Position numbers and translations under genes: made by a program. Below are positions 1 to 11,000 of a stretch of 43,621 nt of DNA, one piece after another (positions within the stretch are counted from its first letter, which is position 1; each line of letters starts with the position of its first letter). This DNA is from CAYRPN01 sp964426135 (GTDB lineage: Bacteria; Planctomycetota; Phycisphaerae; Phycisphaerales; Phycisphaeraceae), in the NCBI GenBank assembly GCA_964426135.1, contig CAYRPN010000042.1, positions 1-43,621 of the forward strand, written 5' to 3'. The notes beneath the pieces are model-generated. The model searched no databases, had not been told where the DNA came from, and saw nothing but the letters and a program-made list of their open reading frames with translations.

Positions 1-16
1 AGGGAGGGGAGTTCGC
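1..16. repeat. Truncated copy of the CTCCC-type palindromic repeat at the window edge
   Basis: The first bases (AGGGAGGGGAGTTCG) match the right arm of the palindromic repeat seen whole at 21786-21830. The window therefore begins inside a dispersed repeat, which fits an assembly break. Confidence 0.5.
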
Positions 17-86
17 TCCGTGCAAATCGGGAAGTTATTTCGATTCCATTCCTTAGTACAGCATTTCATTGAATCGGGACCAAAAT

Positions 87-271
87 CGGGAGGGCGAGGC
101 TCCTGCCGAGCCGTTCGTCGACGAGGCCCGGCTTGGCGGGCCGAGGAGACGAATCTCGCGGCCGATCCTCCAGCACGAACCGGGGCTCTGCCGCGCGAGT
201 TTCGTTCGCTCAGGCCCGCCGAGCCGGGCCGTTCGCGAACGAACGGCTCGGCGGGAGCCTCGCCCTCCCCA
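87..271. repeat. Long GC-rich imperfect palindrome, MITE/REP-like
   Basis: The left arm (about 88-142, starting GGGAGGGCGAGGCTCC) is mirrored by the right arm (about 213-270, ending GGAGCCTCGCCCTCCC) with only a few mismatches, around a spacer of about 70 bp. Each arm also holds internal CCGAGCC/GGCTCGG dyads. No transposase is present and the short ORFs across it are by-products of the palindrome. Planctomycete genomes carry many such dispersed palindromes, so a non-autonomous mobile repeat is the likely nature; a bidirectional terminator role is possible. Confidence 0.65.
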
Positions 272-330
272 TATTGCACCCGTTATTGTGAAGTGCTGGA
301 CTTAGTTTCATTTCAAGTTCACGTCCGTGA

Positions 331-359
331 TTGACGTTCTCGTGGCCTGGCACGATTCT
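331..359 (+). promoter_or_regulatory. Possible sigma70-type promoter of the giant surface protein gene
   Basis: TTGACG (331-336) and GATTCT (354-359) are separated by 17 bp, leaving a 5' UTR of about 275 nt before the start at 641. The -10 box is weak (3 of 6). Apart from this and the palindrome, the first 640 bases hold no credible gene. Confidence 0.22.
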
Positions 360-640
360 GCGTTCCGAACAGGCTCGTGAGCCCCCGGTTGAGGTTGGGA
401 TTGTGGTTCGAACAGGCATCTCTCTATTTTTGTTGCGCGTGAAGGTGGGGAAGCTTTAACGTCTGTAACACCTGAACTGACTTTCTTTCCTTAAACCGGT
501 ACTTTCAATTTGCCCATCCTAATGGCTGCGGTAGTTTTCGTGCAGTCGCTGCCTGCGCTAGCAGGTGTCGGCGATCGAAGCCGTTGCGTGGACGCGGCGG
601 GGCTTGGTGAAAAACCGCAAACCATTTGAGGAGAAGGATC

Positions 641-3600
641 ATGTCGAATCGTCGGGCAAAACGTCTCAACCGTCGGGCACTGGGCAACCGCTGGGTCGCC
701 TCCGCCACATCCACTGAAGCGCCGAAGATGATGGAATCGCTGGAAAGCCGGCAACTGATGTCGGCGGCGGTGGGGTATGATCCCGACGGCGTGGGCCCGC
801 TTAACAGCCTTGCGAATGGGAGTCCCATACCTGATCTGGCTGGTCTCGACTGGAGCCCCGGCAATTTGCTGTCGGTGTACGACCGCGATCTTTCCACCGG
901 CAGTCCCCAGGTTGGCGATACGCTGACGACGTTCTATCAGACGAGGCTCGCTGGTTTCCTCGATGGATCGCCCAGCGGTGTCAGCCAGGTCTTCAATGGC
1001 GCCACCGGTCCTGGTCTACTCAGCGGCGGTGGCGTGTTCGTGAACGACTTCGAGTGGACACTCGTTGTTCGCGTCCGTGAAATCATCACCGACGTTTCGG
1101 GAACGGGCGAGATCACGTTCGACCTGATCGACGACCCGACCAACTACATCAAGATGTTTTACGACGGCCCGGCGATCAATCAGGACGGTGTGCCGGCAAG
1201 CCCGTCCGGCGCCCTCGTTCCTGCGAATGATCTTGCCGGCATCGGGTTCGACAACGGCCATCTCATTCTGGAAGCCACAGGCGGTGACGGCTTCGGTGGT
1301 TTCCGGCCTACTGGCCGCACCAGTGATTTCGACGACTTCGGCGCCGCGGACTCTCCGTGGAACGTCGATCCGCACCTGGCTGACGGTGATCAGGGAGCGT
1401 ACCAGACCATTGAAGGCACCGGCGACCTGAAGTGGGACGCCGTCGTCAAGTTCGTCGACACCAACTTCATCGCTTACCCCAACCTGCAGGGCTCGGTCGT
1501 CAAGTTCACCTTCTTCGACTCCGACCGCCAACTTCCGTTCGACGTCGTGAACCCCTCGCGTCAGTTCTTCGATGCCACGCTCAACGGCGGCGCCGGTGGA
1601 TTCTTCCAGCCCAATCTGGGCCTGGTCAACGGCGGCATCTTTGCCCCCGGCGATAACGCCATCCAGTACGAAGGTGATGCCGACCAGAGCTTCGATATTG
1701 TGAACATCCAACTCGCCGCCCTCGGCGACTACGTCTGGCACGACATCGATGCCGACGGCATTCAGGAAGGCAACGAACCGCCGATCCCCGGCGTCACCGT
1801 CAAGCTCTTCAAAGACGGCCTCGACACCGGCCTGACCGACGTCACCGATGCCAATGGTCTCTATCTCTTCGATAACCTCGTCCCCGGCGATTACCAGGTC
1901 ATGTTCGTCCAGCCTGCCGGCTTTGCTGGTGTCAGCCCCGCCAACCAGGGCGGCGATGACGCGGTCGACAGCGACGGTGTCGGCGCGCTGCTGATGTCGG
2001 CTGTGACCAACCTGTCCGCTGGCGAAACCGACCTCACCCTCGACCAGGGCTTCTACAAGCTCGCACGCCTGGGCGACTTCGTGTGGCACGACATCGATGC
2101 CGACGGCATTCAGGATGCCGGCGAACCGGGCATCGAGAATGTCACGGTCAACCTCAAGGACAGCGGCGGCGTGATCATCGGCAGCACGACGACCAACGCG
2201 GCCGGCTTCTACATCTTCGAGAACCTCATCCCCGGCACGTACTCCGTGCAGTTCGTTCAGCCTGCCGGCTTCCCCGGCGTCAGCCCCGCCAATCAGGGCG
2301 GCGATGATGCGGTCGACAGCGACGGCGTGCTGCCCCTGCTCATGACGGCGACCACCACGCTGGCCTCGGGTGGTGAAGACCTCACCCTCGACCAGGGCTT
2401 CCATAAGCTCGCCCGCCTCGGCGACTTTGTGTGGCACGATCTCGATGCCGACGGCATTCAGGATGCCGGCGAACCGGGCATCCCCAATGTCACGGTCAAC
2501 CTCAAGGACAGCAACGGCGTGGTGATCGACAGCACGACCACCGATGCCAACGGCCTGTACATCTTCGAGGGCCTGACCCCCGGCACCTACTCGGTGCAGT
2601 TCGTCCAGCCTGCCGGATTCGTCGGCGTCAGCCCGGAGAATCAGGGCGGCGATGACGCGGTCGACAGCGACGGCGTGCCCGCCAACGCCCTGATGACCGC
2701 CACCACCACGCTGGCTTCGGGCGGTGAAGACCTCACCCTCGACCAGGGCTTCTACAAGCTCGCACGCCTGGGCGACTTCGTGTGGCACGACATCGATGCC
2801 GACGGCATTCAGGATGCCGGCGAACCGGGCATCGAGAATGTCACGGTCAACCTCAAGGACAGCGGCGGCGTGATCATCGGCAGCACGACGACCAACGCGG
2901 CCGGCTTCTACATCTTCGAGAACCTCATCCCCGGCACGTACTCCGTGCAGTTCGTTCAGCCTGCCGGCTTCCCCGGCGTCAGCCCCGCCAATCAGGGCGG
3001 CGATGATGCGGTCGACAGCGACGGCGTGCTGCCCCTGCTCATGACGGCGACCACCACGCTGGCCTCGGGTGGTGAAGACCTCACCCTCGACCAGGGCTTC
3101 CATAAGCTCGCCCGCCTCGGCGACTTTGTGTGGCACGATCTCGATGCCGACGGCATTCAGGATGCCGGCGAACCGGGCATCCCCAATGTCACGGTCAACC
3201 TCAAGGACAGCAACGGCGTGGTGATCGACAGCACGACCACCGATGCCAACGGCCTGTACATCTTCGAGGGCCTGACCCCCGGCACCTACTCGGTGCAGTT
3301 CGTCCAGCCTGCCGGATTCGTCGGCGTCAGCCCGGAGAATCAGGGCGGCGATGACGCGGTCGACAGCGACGGCGTGCCCGCCAACGCCCTGATGACCGCC
3401 ACCACCACGCTGGCCTCGGGTGGTGAAGACCTCACCCTCGACCAGGGCTTCTACAAGCTCGCCAAGCTGGGCGATTATGTGTGGTTCGATGCTGATCAGG
3501 ATGGCCTGCAGGACGGTGACGAAGTCGGCGTGCCCAATGCCCTGGTTGAGCTGAAGAACGGCAGCGGCGTGGTGATCGACAGCATGCTCACCGACGCCGA

Positions 3601-6299
3601 CGGCCTGTACCTCTTCGATAACCTCAAGCCCGGGACCTACGCGGTCCAGTTCCACCTGCCCGCCGGCTTCGATGGCTTCACCACCGCCGACGTCGGAGCT
3701 AACGACGCCATCGACAGCGACGCAGCCCCCGCGCTCGGTTTCATGACGCCCAACGTCGTGCTCCAGTCGGGTGATGCGAATCTGACGCTGGATGCGGGTG
3801 TGATCATCAACGTCGGCGAAACCCCCGGAATCCACATCGAGAAGCTCATCTGCATCACGCCGAAGGACGGCGGTTGCGATTGCGAACACGACGGCAAGTC
3901 CGACGGCAAGTCTGACGGCAAGAGCGATGGCAAGTCCGACGGCAAGTCTGACGGCAAGAGCGATGGCAAGTCGGACGGCAAGTCCGACGGCAAGTCTGAC
4001 GGCAAGAGCGACGGCAAGTCCGACGGCAAGTCTGACGGCAAGAGCGATGGCAAGTCGGACGGCAAGTCCGACGGCAAGTCTGACGGCAAGAGCGACGGCA
4101 AGTCCGACGGCAAGTCTGACGGCAAGAGCGATGGCAAGTCCGACGGCANNNNNNNNNNNNNNNNNNNNNNNNNNNNNNNNNNNNNNNNNNNNNNNNNNNN
4201 NNNNNNNNNNNNNNNNNNNNNNNNNNNNNNNNNNNNNNNNNNNNNNNNAGAGCGATGGCAAGTCGGACGGCAAGTCCGACGGCAAGTCTGACGGCAAGAG
4301 CGATGGCAAGTCCGACGGCAAGTCTGACGGCAAGAGCGACGGCCACAGCGACGGCAAGAGCGATGGCAAGTCGGACGGCAAGTCCGACGGCCACAGCGAT
4401 GGCAAGAGCGATGGCAACTGCGATTGCTCCTGCGATGACGACACCTGCACGCCGGTCGATGCGGATGACGCCCCGGGCGTGATCGGCAACGTCGGCGACA
4501 CGGCGAACTTCACGTTCATCGTGACCAACACGGGCAACGTTGAACTCTCCAACGTCGTCGTCATCGATGACAACGAAACTCCTGGCGACCTGAGCGATGA
4601 CTTCGCCCCGGCGCCGGTCCTGACCAACGACGGCTTCAACGTCGGTGACCTGGACAAGGACAACAAGCTGGACCTCACCGAAGCCTGGCGCTACACCGCC
4701 AGCAAGACCGTGACCGCCGGCCTGCACACCAACCTCGCCACCGCGACCGGCACCAGCCCGCAAGGTCAGAAGGTGACCGATGACGATCCGGCCAACTGGA
4801 CCGGCAAGTTCGACGCGGGTGTGGACATCGAGAAGTACGTGAAGAAGGTCGGCGATTCCACCGGCGGCACGGAAGGCCTGACGCCCGGATACTGGAAGCA
4901 GTCCCATCACTTCGATGATTGGACCGGCTACAGCCCGAACATGAACTACAACGCGGTGTTCGGCGTCAACGACTCGTCCAGCCTCACGCTGCTGGGCGCC
5001 CTGGGCCGCGGCGGCGGTGAAAAGGCGGCCCTCGGTCGGCACGCGGTGGCGGCGCTCCTGAACGCCGCCCACTCAGGCCTGGATTACGCCTTCACCGAGG
5101 CCCAGGTCATCGCGATGGTCCAACAGGCCTACGCCAACGGCTCCTTCGAGTCCGTCAAGAACATTCTCGCCGCCGAGAATGAAAAAGAAGGCAGCCTCAG
5201 CGGCGGCGGCAGCGGTGGTTCCACCGGCATCGGCAGCGATGCGGACACCGAAGCCACCGGCGTCACCGTCAAGGTCGGCGAGCAGGTCATGTTCACCTAC
5301 CTCGTCAAGAACACCGGCGATGTGGAGCTGAACAACGTCATCGTCAAGGACGACAACGCCACCCCCGGCAACACCGCCGACGACTTCATGCCCGCCCCGG
5401 TGCTCAGCGGCGGCTTCAACATCGGTGACACCGATAAGGACGGCAAGCTCGACGTGAGCGAGACTTGGCACTACACCGCCATGCTCACCGCCACCACGGA
5501 AGGCAAGTTCGTCAACGACGCCGTCGTCACCGGTGAAGCCTTCGGCACCACCGTGACCGACAACGATGTCGCCCACATCTGCGTCATCGATCCCGACCCC
5601 TGCACCTCCGTCATCAGCGGCTACGTCTACGAAGACTGCGACAACGATGGCGTCAAGGACAGCGGCGAGAAGGGCATTCAGAGCGTCAAGATGGTCCTCA
5701 CCGGCACCGACAAGGACGGCAACAGCGTCACCAAGACCACGTACACCGACTGCTACGGCAAGTACGAGTTCAAGGGCCTCTGTGCCGGCACCTACAAGGT
5801 CACGGAGTGCCAGCCGGGCGGTTACCTCGACGGCAAGGACACGGTCGGCTCCGCCGGCGGCGTCCTGGGCGCGGACATGATCGCCAGCATCGCCCTGGGC
5901 AAGAACCAGACCTCGACGAACAACAACTTCGGCGAACTGGAAAAGAGCAGCCTCTCCGGCTACGTCTACGAAGACAAGGACAACGACGGCAAGAAAGACT
6001 CAGGCGAGAAGGGTATCCAGAACGTGAAGATCATCCTCACCGGCACCAACGACCTCGGCCAGACGGTGAACATGGTGACCTACACCGACTGCTACGGCAA
6101 GTACAGCTTCGAGTGCCTCCGCCCCGGCACCTACGCGATCCAGGAATGCCAGCCGAGCAACTACAACGACGGCATCGACACCCTCGGCAGCCTCGGCGGC
6201 ACCAAGCAGAACGACAAGTTCATCAACATCGTTCTGGGCGCGTGCAAGAACGGCACGGGCTACAACTTCGGCGAGAGAGCCAAGAGCTACTGGTGCTGA
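641..6299 (+). CDS. Giant LEPR-XLL-type surface protein with Cna-B-like and DUF11-like domains and a KSDG repeat tract
   Basis: A large extracellular adhesin or matrix-like protein of at least 1852 residues plus the gap. I start it at ATG 641 because GAGGAGAAGG lies just upstream; an earlier in-frame TTG at 626 has no such site. Residues 34-42 read LESRQLMSA, the planctomycete LEPR-XLL type N-terminal signal. A unique domain of about 300 residues follows, then six Cna-B/SdrD-B-like domains beginning near residues 361, 477, 593, 710, 826 and 943, each with a GD(F/Y)VW start and D-x-D-x-D-G loops likely to bind calcium. KSDG repeats begin at residue 1086. After the gap come Cys-rich CDCSC, two DUF11-like domains separated by a TPGYWK segment, and two Cys-containing Cna-B-like domains. 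The two sides of the 100-N gap are in different frames as written, but codons join exactly if the true gap is a multiple of three. No C-terminal sorting signal is visible. Confidence 0.9.
2041..3438 (+). repeat. Tandem 699-bp duplication of two Cna-B-like domains
   Basis: Bases 2041-2739 are repeated at 2740-3438 at an offset of exactly 699 bp (233 codons). I noticed only two substitutions between the copies (both near the 3' end, at about 2716 and 2722 against the second copy). Domains 4 and 5 are therefore a very recent copy of domains 2 and 3, or a gene-converted pair. Confidence 0.9.
3896..4415 (+). repeat. 12-bp minisatellite coding for Lys-Ser-Asp-Gly units
   Basis: There are 21 full units before the scaffold gap and 14 after it. 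Most units read KSDG; a few late ones read HSDG. Codons alternate (AAGTCC/AAGTCT/AAGAGC with GACGGC/GATGGC) in a higher-order pattern, so the array probably grew by duplication of multi-unit blocks. Confidence 0.95.
4149..4248. other. Scaffold gap of 100 Ns
   Basis: Exactly 100 unknown bases inside the minisatellite; 100 is a usual placeholder length. Flanking bases join as a whole AAG codon, so the real gap should be a multiple of 3, most likely of 12. Confidence 0.98.
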
Positions 6300-6342
6300 A
6301 CCACGATGAGCGACCGCGCTCGTGACAACTGAATAACCCAAC

Positions 6343-6374
6343 GACAAGGCCGGCGAAAGCCGGCCTTGTCTGTT
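6343..6374 (+). terminator. Intrinsic terminator of the giant surface protein gene
   Basis: A perfect 12-bp stem (GACAAGGCCGGC at 6343-6354, partner at 6359-6370) is closed by a GAAA tetraloop and followed by TGTTT, 44 bases after the stop codon. It may also serve the convergent gene ending at 6584, although 210 bp separate them. Confidence 0.85.
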
Positions 6375-6583
6375 TCAGAAATGGGGATTTCGCCAGTTGC
6401 GCAGATCGATCAACCAAAGTCCTGTCATTGGGCGTTTGAGAACCGATTCTCCCACACTTCTGGTGAAGGCCCGGCATGGGATTGTCGCGCAAGGATGCAT
6501 GGATGGAGTTGATGGGAGCCCCCAGCCGGTCCAGGCGCACCCAGGCGGCGAGCGTCAACTGCGGCCACGGATGCTCGCGGTGT

Positions 6584-8065
6584 TCAGGCCAGCAGTTCTC
6601 GAATCACATGTCCTTCGACATTGGTCAGCCGACGCTGGATGCCGTTGTGTTGAAACGTCAGTCGCTCGTGATCCAGCCCCAGCAGGTGCAGGATCGTGGC
6701 GTTGAAGTCGTAGAGCGGATGAATGTCTCGCACCGCCTTGTGCCCCAGTTCATCCGTCGCGCCGTGACTCACGCCCGGCTTGACGCCCGCACCGGTCAGC
6801 CAGCAGGTGAAACCGTCGGGATTGTGGTCGCGCCCTTGCGCTCCCTTCTGAAAGAACGGCATCCGGCCGAACTCGGTGCACCACACGATGAGCGTGTCCT
6901 CGAGCATGCCGCGCTGTTTCATGTCTTGAATCAAGCCGGCGACCGGTTGATCCATGACCGCCGCGTGGACGTCGTATTGTTCTTTCAGTTTCTGATGGCC
7001 GTCCCAGTTGAGCGCGCCACCGCTGGCATAAGCGCCGTTGAAGAGCTGCACGAAGCGCACACCTTTTTCGATCAGGCGACGCGCGAGAATGCAGTTGCGG
7101 GCGAAGGCCGCCTTGGTCTTGTTGGTTGAATCGTCCGCGCCGTAGAGTTTCAGGACGTGATCGGGCTCCGAAGAAAGGTCGCTGATCTGCGGCACGCTCA
7201 GTTGCATGCGGGCCGCCAGTTCGTAGCTCGCAACTCGCGCGGCGAGCTTGCTGTCGCCCGGATTCATCGCCAGATGGCGTGCGTTCATTTTCTCGAGCAG
7301 CGATCGGGCGGCCTGATCGTTCGCCGCGGAAACGCCCGGCGCGTTCAGATGTCGCACGGGCTGGCTGCTGCTCATCGTGGTGCCTTGGAACGCGGCGGGC
7401 AGGAAGCCGGGGCCCCAGTTGTTCGAGCCGTTCTGCGGCACGCCGCGCGGATCGGGAATCGCCACGTACGCGGGAAGGTCTTGCGTTTCGCTGCCCAGGG
7501 CGTAGGTCACCCACGCGCCGATGGAGGGAAAACCATCGAGCACGAAGCCGGTGGAGAGAAAGTTTTCACCGGGACCGTGCGTGTTGGTCGTGCTGGTGAG
7601 TGAGTGGACGAAGGCGAAATCGTCCGTCATCGCCGCCAGATGCGGGATCATGTCGCTGACCCACTTGCCGGTCTGTCCACGCTGACGAAACGCGTACTGC
7701 GGCCTGGCCAGAGCGCCGGCGGGGCCCTGAAACGTCACCGCCGGCCCGCCTTGGAGCATCTGGCCGTCGCGCTTGATGAGCTGCGGCTTGTAGTCCCAGG
7801 TCTCCAACTGACTGACCGCCCCGGCGCAAAAGATCACAATGACGTTCTTGGCCGGTGCGGAAAAATGTGGCCTCCGCGCCGCATAAGGTCGAGCCGGATC
7901 AAGCTGCGGCCCGGCCGCGAGCAATCCATTCGCGAGCAATCCATCCGCGCCGAGCATGCTCAGCAGCGAGATCGAACTCAATGCCGAGGCGCTCTGGGTC
8001 AGGAAGCGCCGCCGATCCAGGAGCGCCAGCCCTTGCGATGAGATGTGTTCAGCGTTGTGATTCAT
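6584..8065 (-). CDS. DUF1501 family exported protein (alkaline-phosphatase-like fold), module 1
   Basis: A 493-residue protein of the DUF1501 family, which belongs to the alkaline phosphatase/sulfatase-like structural clan. A Tat signal is visible: DRRRFL at residues 17-22 followed by a small hydrophobic stretch. Family hallmarks near the C-terminus are EFGRMP, GRDHNPDGFTCW and GATDELG, and the tail is NGIQRRLTNVEGHVI. The usual catalytic Thr/Ser/Cys of true phosphatases or sulfatases is not obvious, so the reaction is unknown. Its ATG overlaps the stop of the upstream cytochrome gene in an ATGA (8062-8065), so the two are translationally coupled and probably act together in the periplasm. 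Confidence 0.93.
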   Translation of the reverse strand: MNHNAEHISSQGLALLDRRRFLTQSASALSSISLLSMLGADGLLANGLLAAGPQLDPARPYAARRPHFSAPAKNVIVIFCAGAVSQLETWDYKPQLIKRDGQMLQGGPAVTFQGPAGALARPQYAFRQRGQTGKWVSDMIPHLAAMTDDFAFVHSLTSTTNTHGPGENFLSTGFVLDGFPSIGAWVTYALGSETQDLPAYVAIPDPRGVPQNGSNNWGPGFLPAAFQGTTMSSSQPVRHLNAPGVSAANDQAARSLLEKMNARHLAMNPGDSKLAARVASYELAARMQLSVPQISDLSSEPDHVLKLYGADDSTNKTKAAFARNCILARRLIEKGVRFVQLFNGAYASGGALNWDGHQKLKEQYDVHAAVMDQPVAGLIQDMKQRGMLEDTLIVWCTEFGRMPFFQKGAQGRDHNPDGFTCWLTGAGVKPGVSHGATDELGHKAVRDIHPLYDFNATILHLLGLDHERLTFQHNGIQRRLTNVEGHVIRELLA

Positions 8066-11000
8066 GGCAGAAACAGAAACTCGTTGGTGTTGAAAATGAC
8101 GCGGCAGAGCGTGGAGAGGCCATGTTCGCGCACCAAGGCTTGGGCATCACTGATCTCATCGGCCTTTGGTTCCCGGCTCAGCGCCAGCTTCCACACCTGG
8201 CGAATCTGTGCGGCCAGTTCATCGCCGGCTTCCCGCTTGACGCGAGCAGCCAAAGCCTCGGATTCATCCAGCGTGAAGCGACTGTTGAAAAGGTTCAGCG
8301 CCTGAATCGGCGTGGTGGACTCGCGGCGACGATCCGTGCTCTGGCCCGCGTCCGGACAATCGAAGGCGCCGAACACCGCGTCCCGTTCGCGCCGAACCTT
8401 GTGGGCGTAGATCAAACGTCGCAGGCCATCGCCTTTGAAGGATTCAACCGGATTGAAGCCTGTTAATCCGCCGCGCAGGTCAAACAGGTCGAATCCGGGG
8501 CCGCCCATTTTCAGATTCAAGCGACCACTGATGGCAAGCATCGAATCGCGAATGGCCTCGCCTTCCAATCGGCGCGTGGGGAAACGCCAGAGATACTGCA
8601 CATCCGCGTCGGCTGCTTCACCCGACGGATTGTGCTGCGCCGCCTGCCGATAGGTTGCGGAAAGCACGATCAGTCGGTGCATGTGCTTGATCGACCAACC
8701 CGCGCGGACAAACTCTGCCGCAAGCCAGTCGAGTAGTTCCGGATGCGTGGGCTTGACGCCGTTGCGGCCGAAGTCGTTGGGCGTGGTGACGAACCCCAAA
8801 CCGAAGTGGCCCTGCCAGATGCGATTGACCATCACGCGGGCGGTCATCGGATTGTCGGGGCTGGCGATCCAATCCGCCAAGGCCTTTCGCCGCTGAGGAT
8901 CGGATGAATCCGGTGGCAGCGACAGCTTGCCGATCGCGCCGGGCACTGCGGGCGCCACCGGTTCCAGTGGCTGCTCGGGATCGCCTCGACGCAAGCGGTG
9001 AATGTCGTCAGGCTTGCGGAACTTGCCGGCGAACACCAGCAGTTCCTTGGAATGAAGAGCGATCAACTGCTGCACCTGCTTCTTCTCCTCAGTCAGACGC
9101 CTGGTCTGCTCGACATCCTCAGCACTGAGCCCAGCCAGGCTCAGCGCGGAAGAATCCAACTTGCCTGATTCTTGGCGCGCCCGGTCGCTCGCGTCGGCAA
9201 CGGTTCGCCAGTTGCCCGCCGCATCCGCCACTTCGATCCGGTAGTCGAGCGCGAGTCGGTCACCAAATTCTCCCTCGCGGTCCCGGCCCCAGATCACGCG
9301 ATCGATCTTGTGCGCCTTGCCGAACTCCAGCACGACGGAGCCGGCCCCTTGCTTGTTCGACATCCAACTGCGACTGTTGCCGTAGCGCCCGTCGTTGATG
9401 AAACGCAGCTCGTGGCGCTCGAAAACGAGGTTGTCGCCGGTGGACGTGGCCACGGCGCCGGCACTGGCCAGGGCGACGTTTTCGCCCGCGGTGTTGAACA
9501 CTTCCAGTTCATCGATGACCGGCTCCAGGCGGCTGTCGTTGCTCGTGCTGAAGATCGTGAACCGCAGACGTTGAGCCGTCGTGGTTTCAAATCGATCGAC
9601 GTTCAATCTGGCGCCCACCGCCGGCCTTGGCGCGGCGACGCGCACGAGCGTCTTCATCTGATCGAGCGCCGGTCCGGCTTCGATGGCGTAAGCCGTGGCA
9701 AGGCGATCGGTATAGCGCCCCATGCGATCGCGGCTCCACACGATCCTGCCGACGCGGACTGCCTGGGGCAGTTCAAACATCACCCAGCCGCGACCTTTTT
9801 CGTCGGACATCCAGCTATGGTCGTTGCCGAACCGGCCATCGTTGATGTGCTCGAGCCGGTGACTGGCAGAGGTGCGACTGCCGGAGGCCGTGACCTTGGT
9901 GCCGTGGCTGGCGAGCGCCACATTGCGCGGCTTGTCTTCGTCGGTGAAGATCTGCAGCTCATCGATGCACGGTTCGATCAACCCCAGCGTGGGATGGATG
10001 TTCGCGTCAACGATGGCGAACTTGACGAACTTCACTTCCCTTGCCGGGAATGTTTCTTCGTTGCCTTTCGCATCCGTCGGGTTGGTCTTGCGATAGCCCA
10101 CGTGCGCCAGCGGCGAATACTGCGCCAGCTTGCGATCGATCTCCATGATGCGGGATAAAGCCTGCTTCAACTGCTCGCGCCGGTTGCCGCTGGCCTCATC
10201 GCGCAGCGGTCGATCTTCGTATTCGACTCCCGCCACGAACGCCTGCATCGCGTAGTAATCTTTCTGCGGAAGGGGGTCGAACTTGTGATCGTGGCAGCGA
10301 GCGCAGCCCACGGTCAGCCCCAGGAACGACTGGCCGATGTTGACCACGATCTCGTCGATCGCATCCTGCCGGGCGAGTCGCTTGGAAGGAGCATCCTGGC
10401 CGATCTGCCCGGGCAGCAGAACGGAGGCCGTGACCAGAAATCCCGTGGCGGCATCTTGTCCGAGCTGATCCCCCGCGATCTGCTCGCGAATGAACTGGTC
10501 GTAAGGCGTATCGCGATTCAGGGCATCAATGACGTAATCGCGATACGGCCAGGCGTTGGGCCGCTCGGTATTGACTTCAAAACCGTGCGTGTCGGCATAT
10601 CGCACCACATCCAGCCAGTGCTGCGCCCACCGCTCGCCATAGCGCGGCGATGCGAGCAAGTTGTCGACGACACGTTCATGCGCGCCTTCGTGCTTGTCAC
10701 CAAGAAACGCCTGCACTTGCTGGGGAGTCGGCGGCAACCCCGTCAGATCCAGCGAGACACGGCGAATCCATGTCGCGCGGTCCGCTTCGGCTGAAGGCCG
10801 CAGGTTCTGCTGCTCTAGCGCGGCAAGGATGAACCGATCGATCGCATTGCGTGTCCAGCGCTGATCGCGAACCTCAGGCACCGCGCGCTTGTCGACGGGC
10901 TTGAACGACCAGTGATCCTGCCGGTTCTGAAGTTTCGCCTGATCCGCATCCTCCGGCCAGGCCGCGCCGTCAGCCACCCACTTCGACAGCGTGTTGATTT

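Noticed and set aside
348..362. sigma54-like site TGGCACGATTCTGC
   Set aside because: The GG and GC elements are 11 bp apart where sigma54 needs 12.
1016..4678. 1220-codon minus-strand ORF opposite the giant surface gene
   Set aside because: It is the antisense shadow of a repetitive GC-rich gene: Ala/Val/Arg-rich repeats mirror the Cna-B and KSDG repeats. The plus strand has the ribosome site, signal motif and domains.
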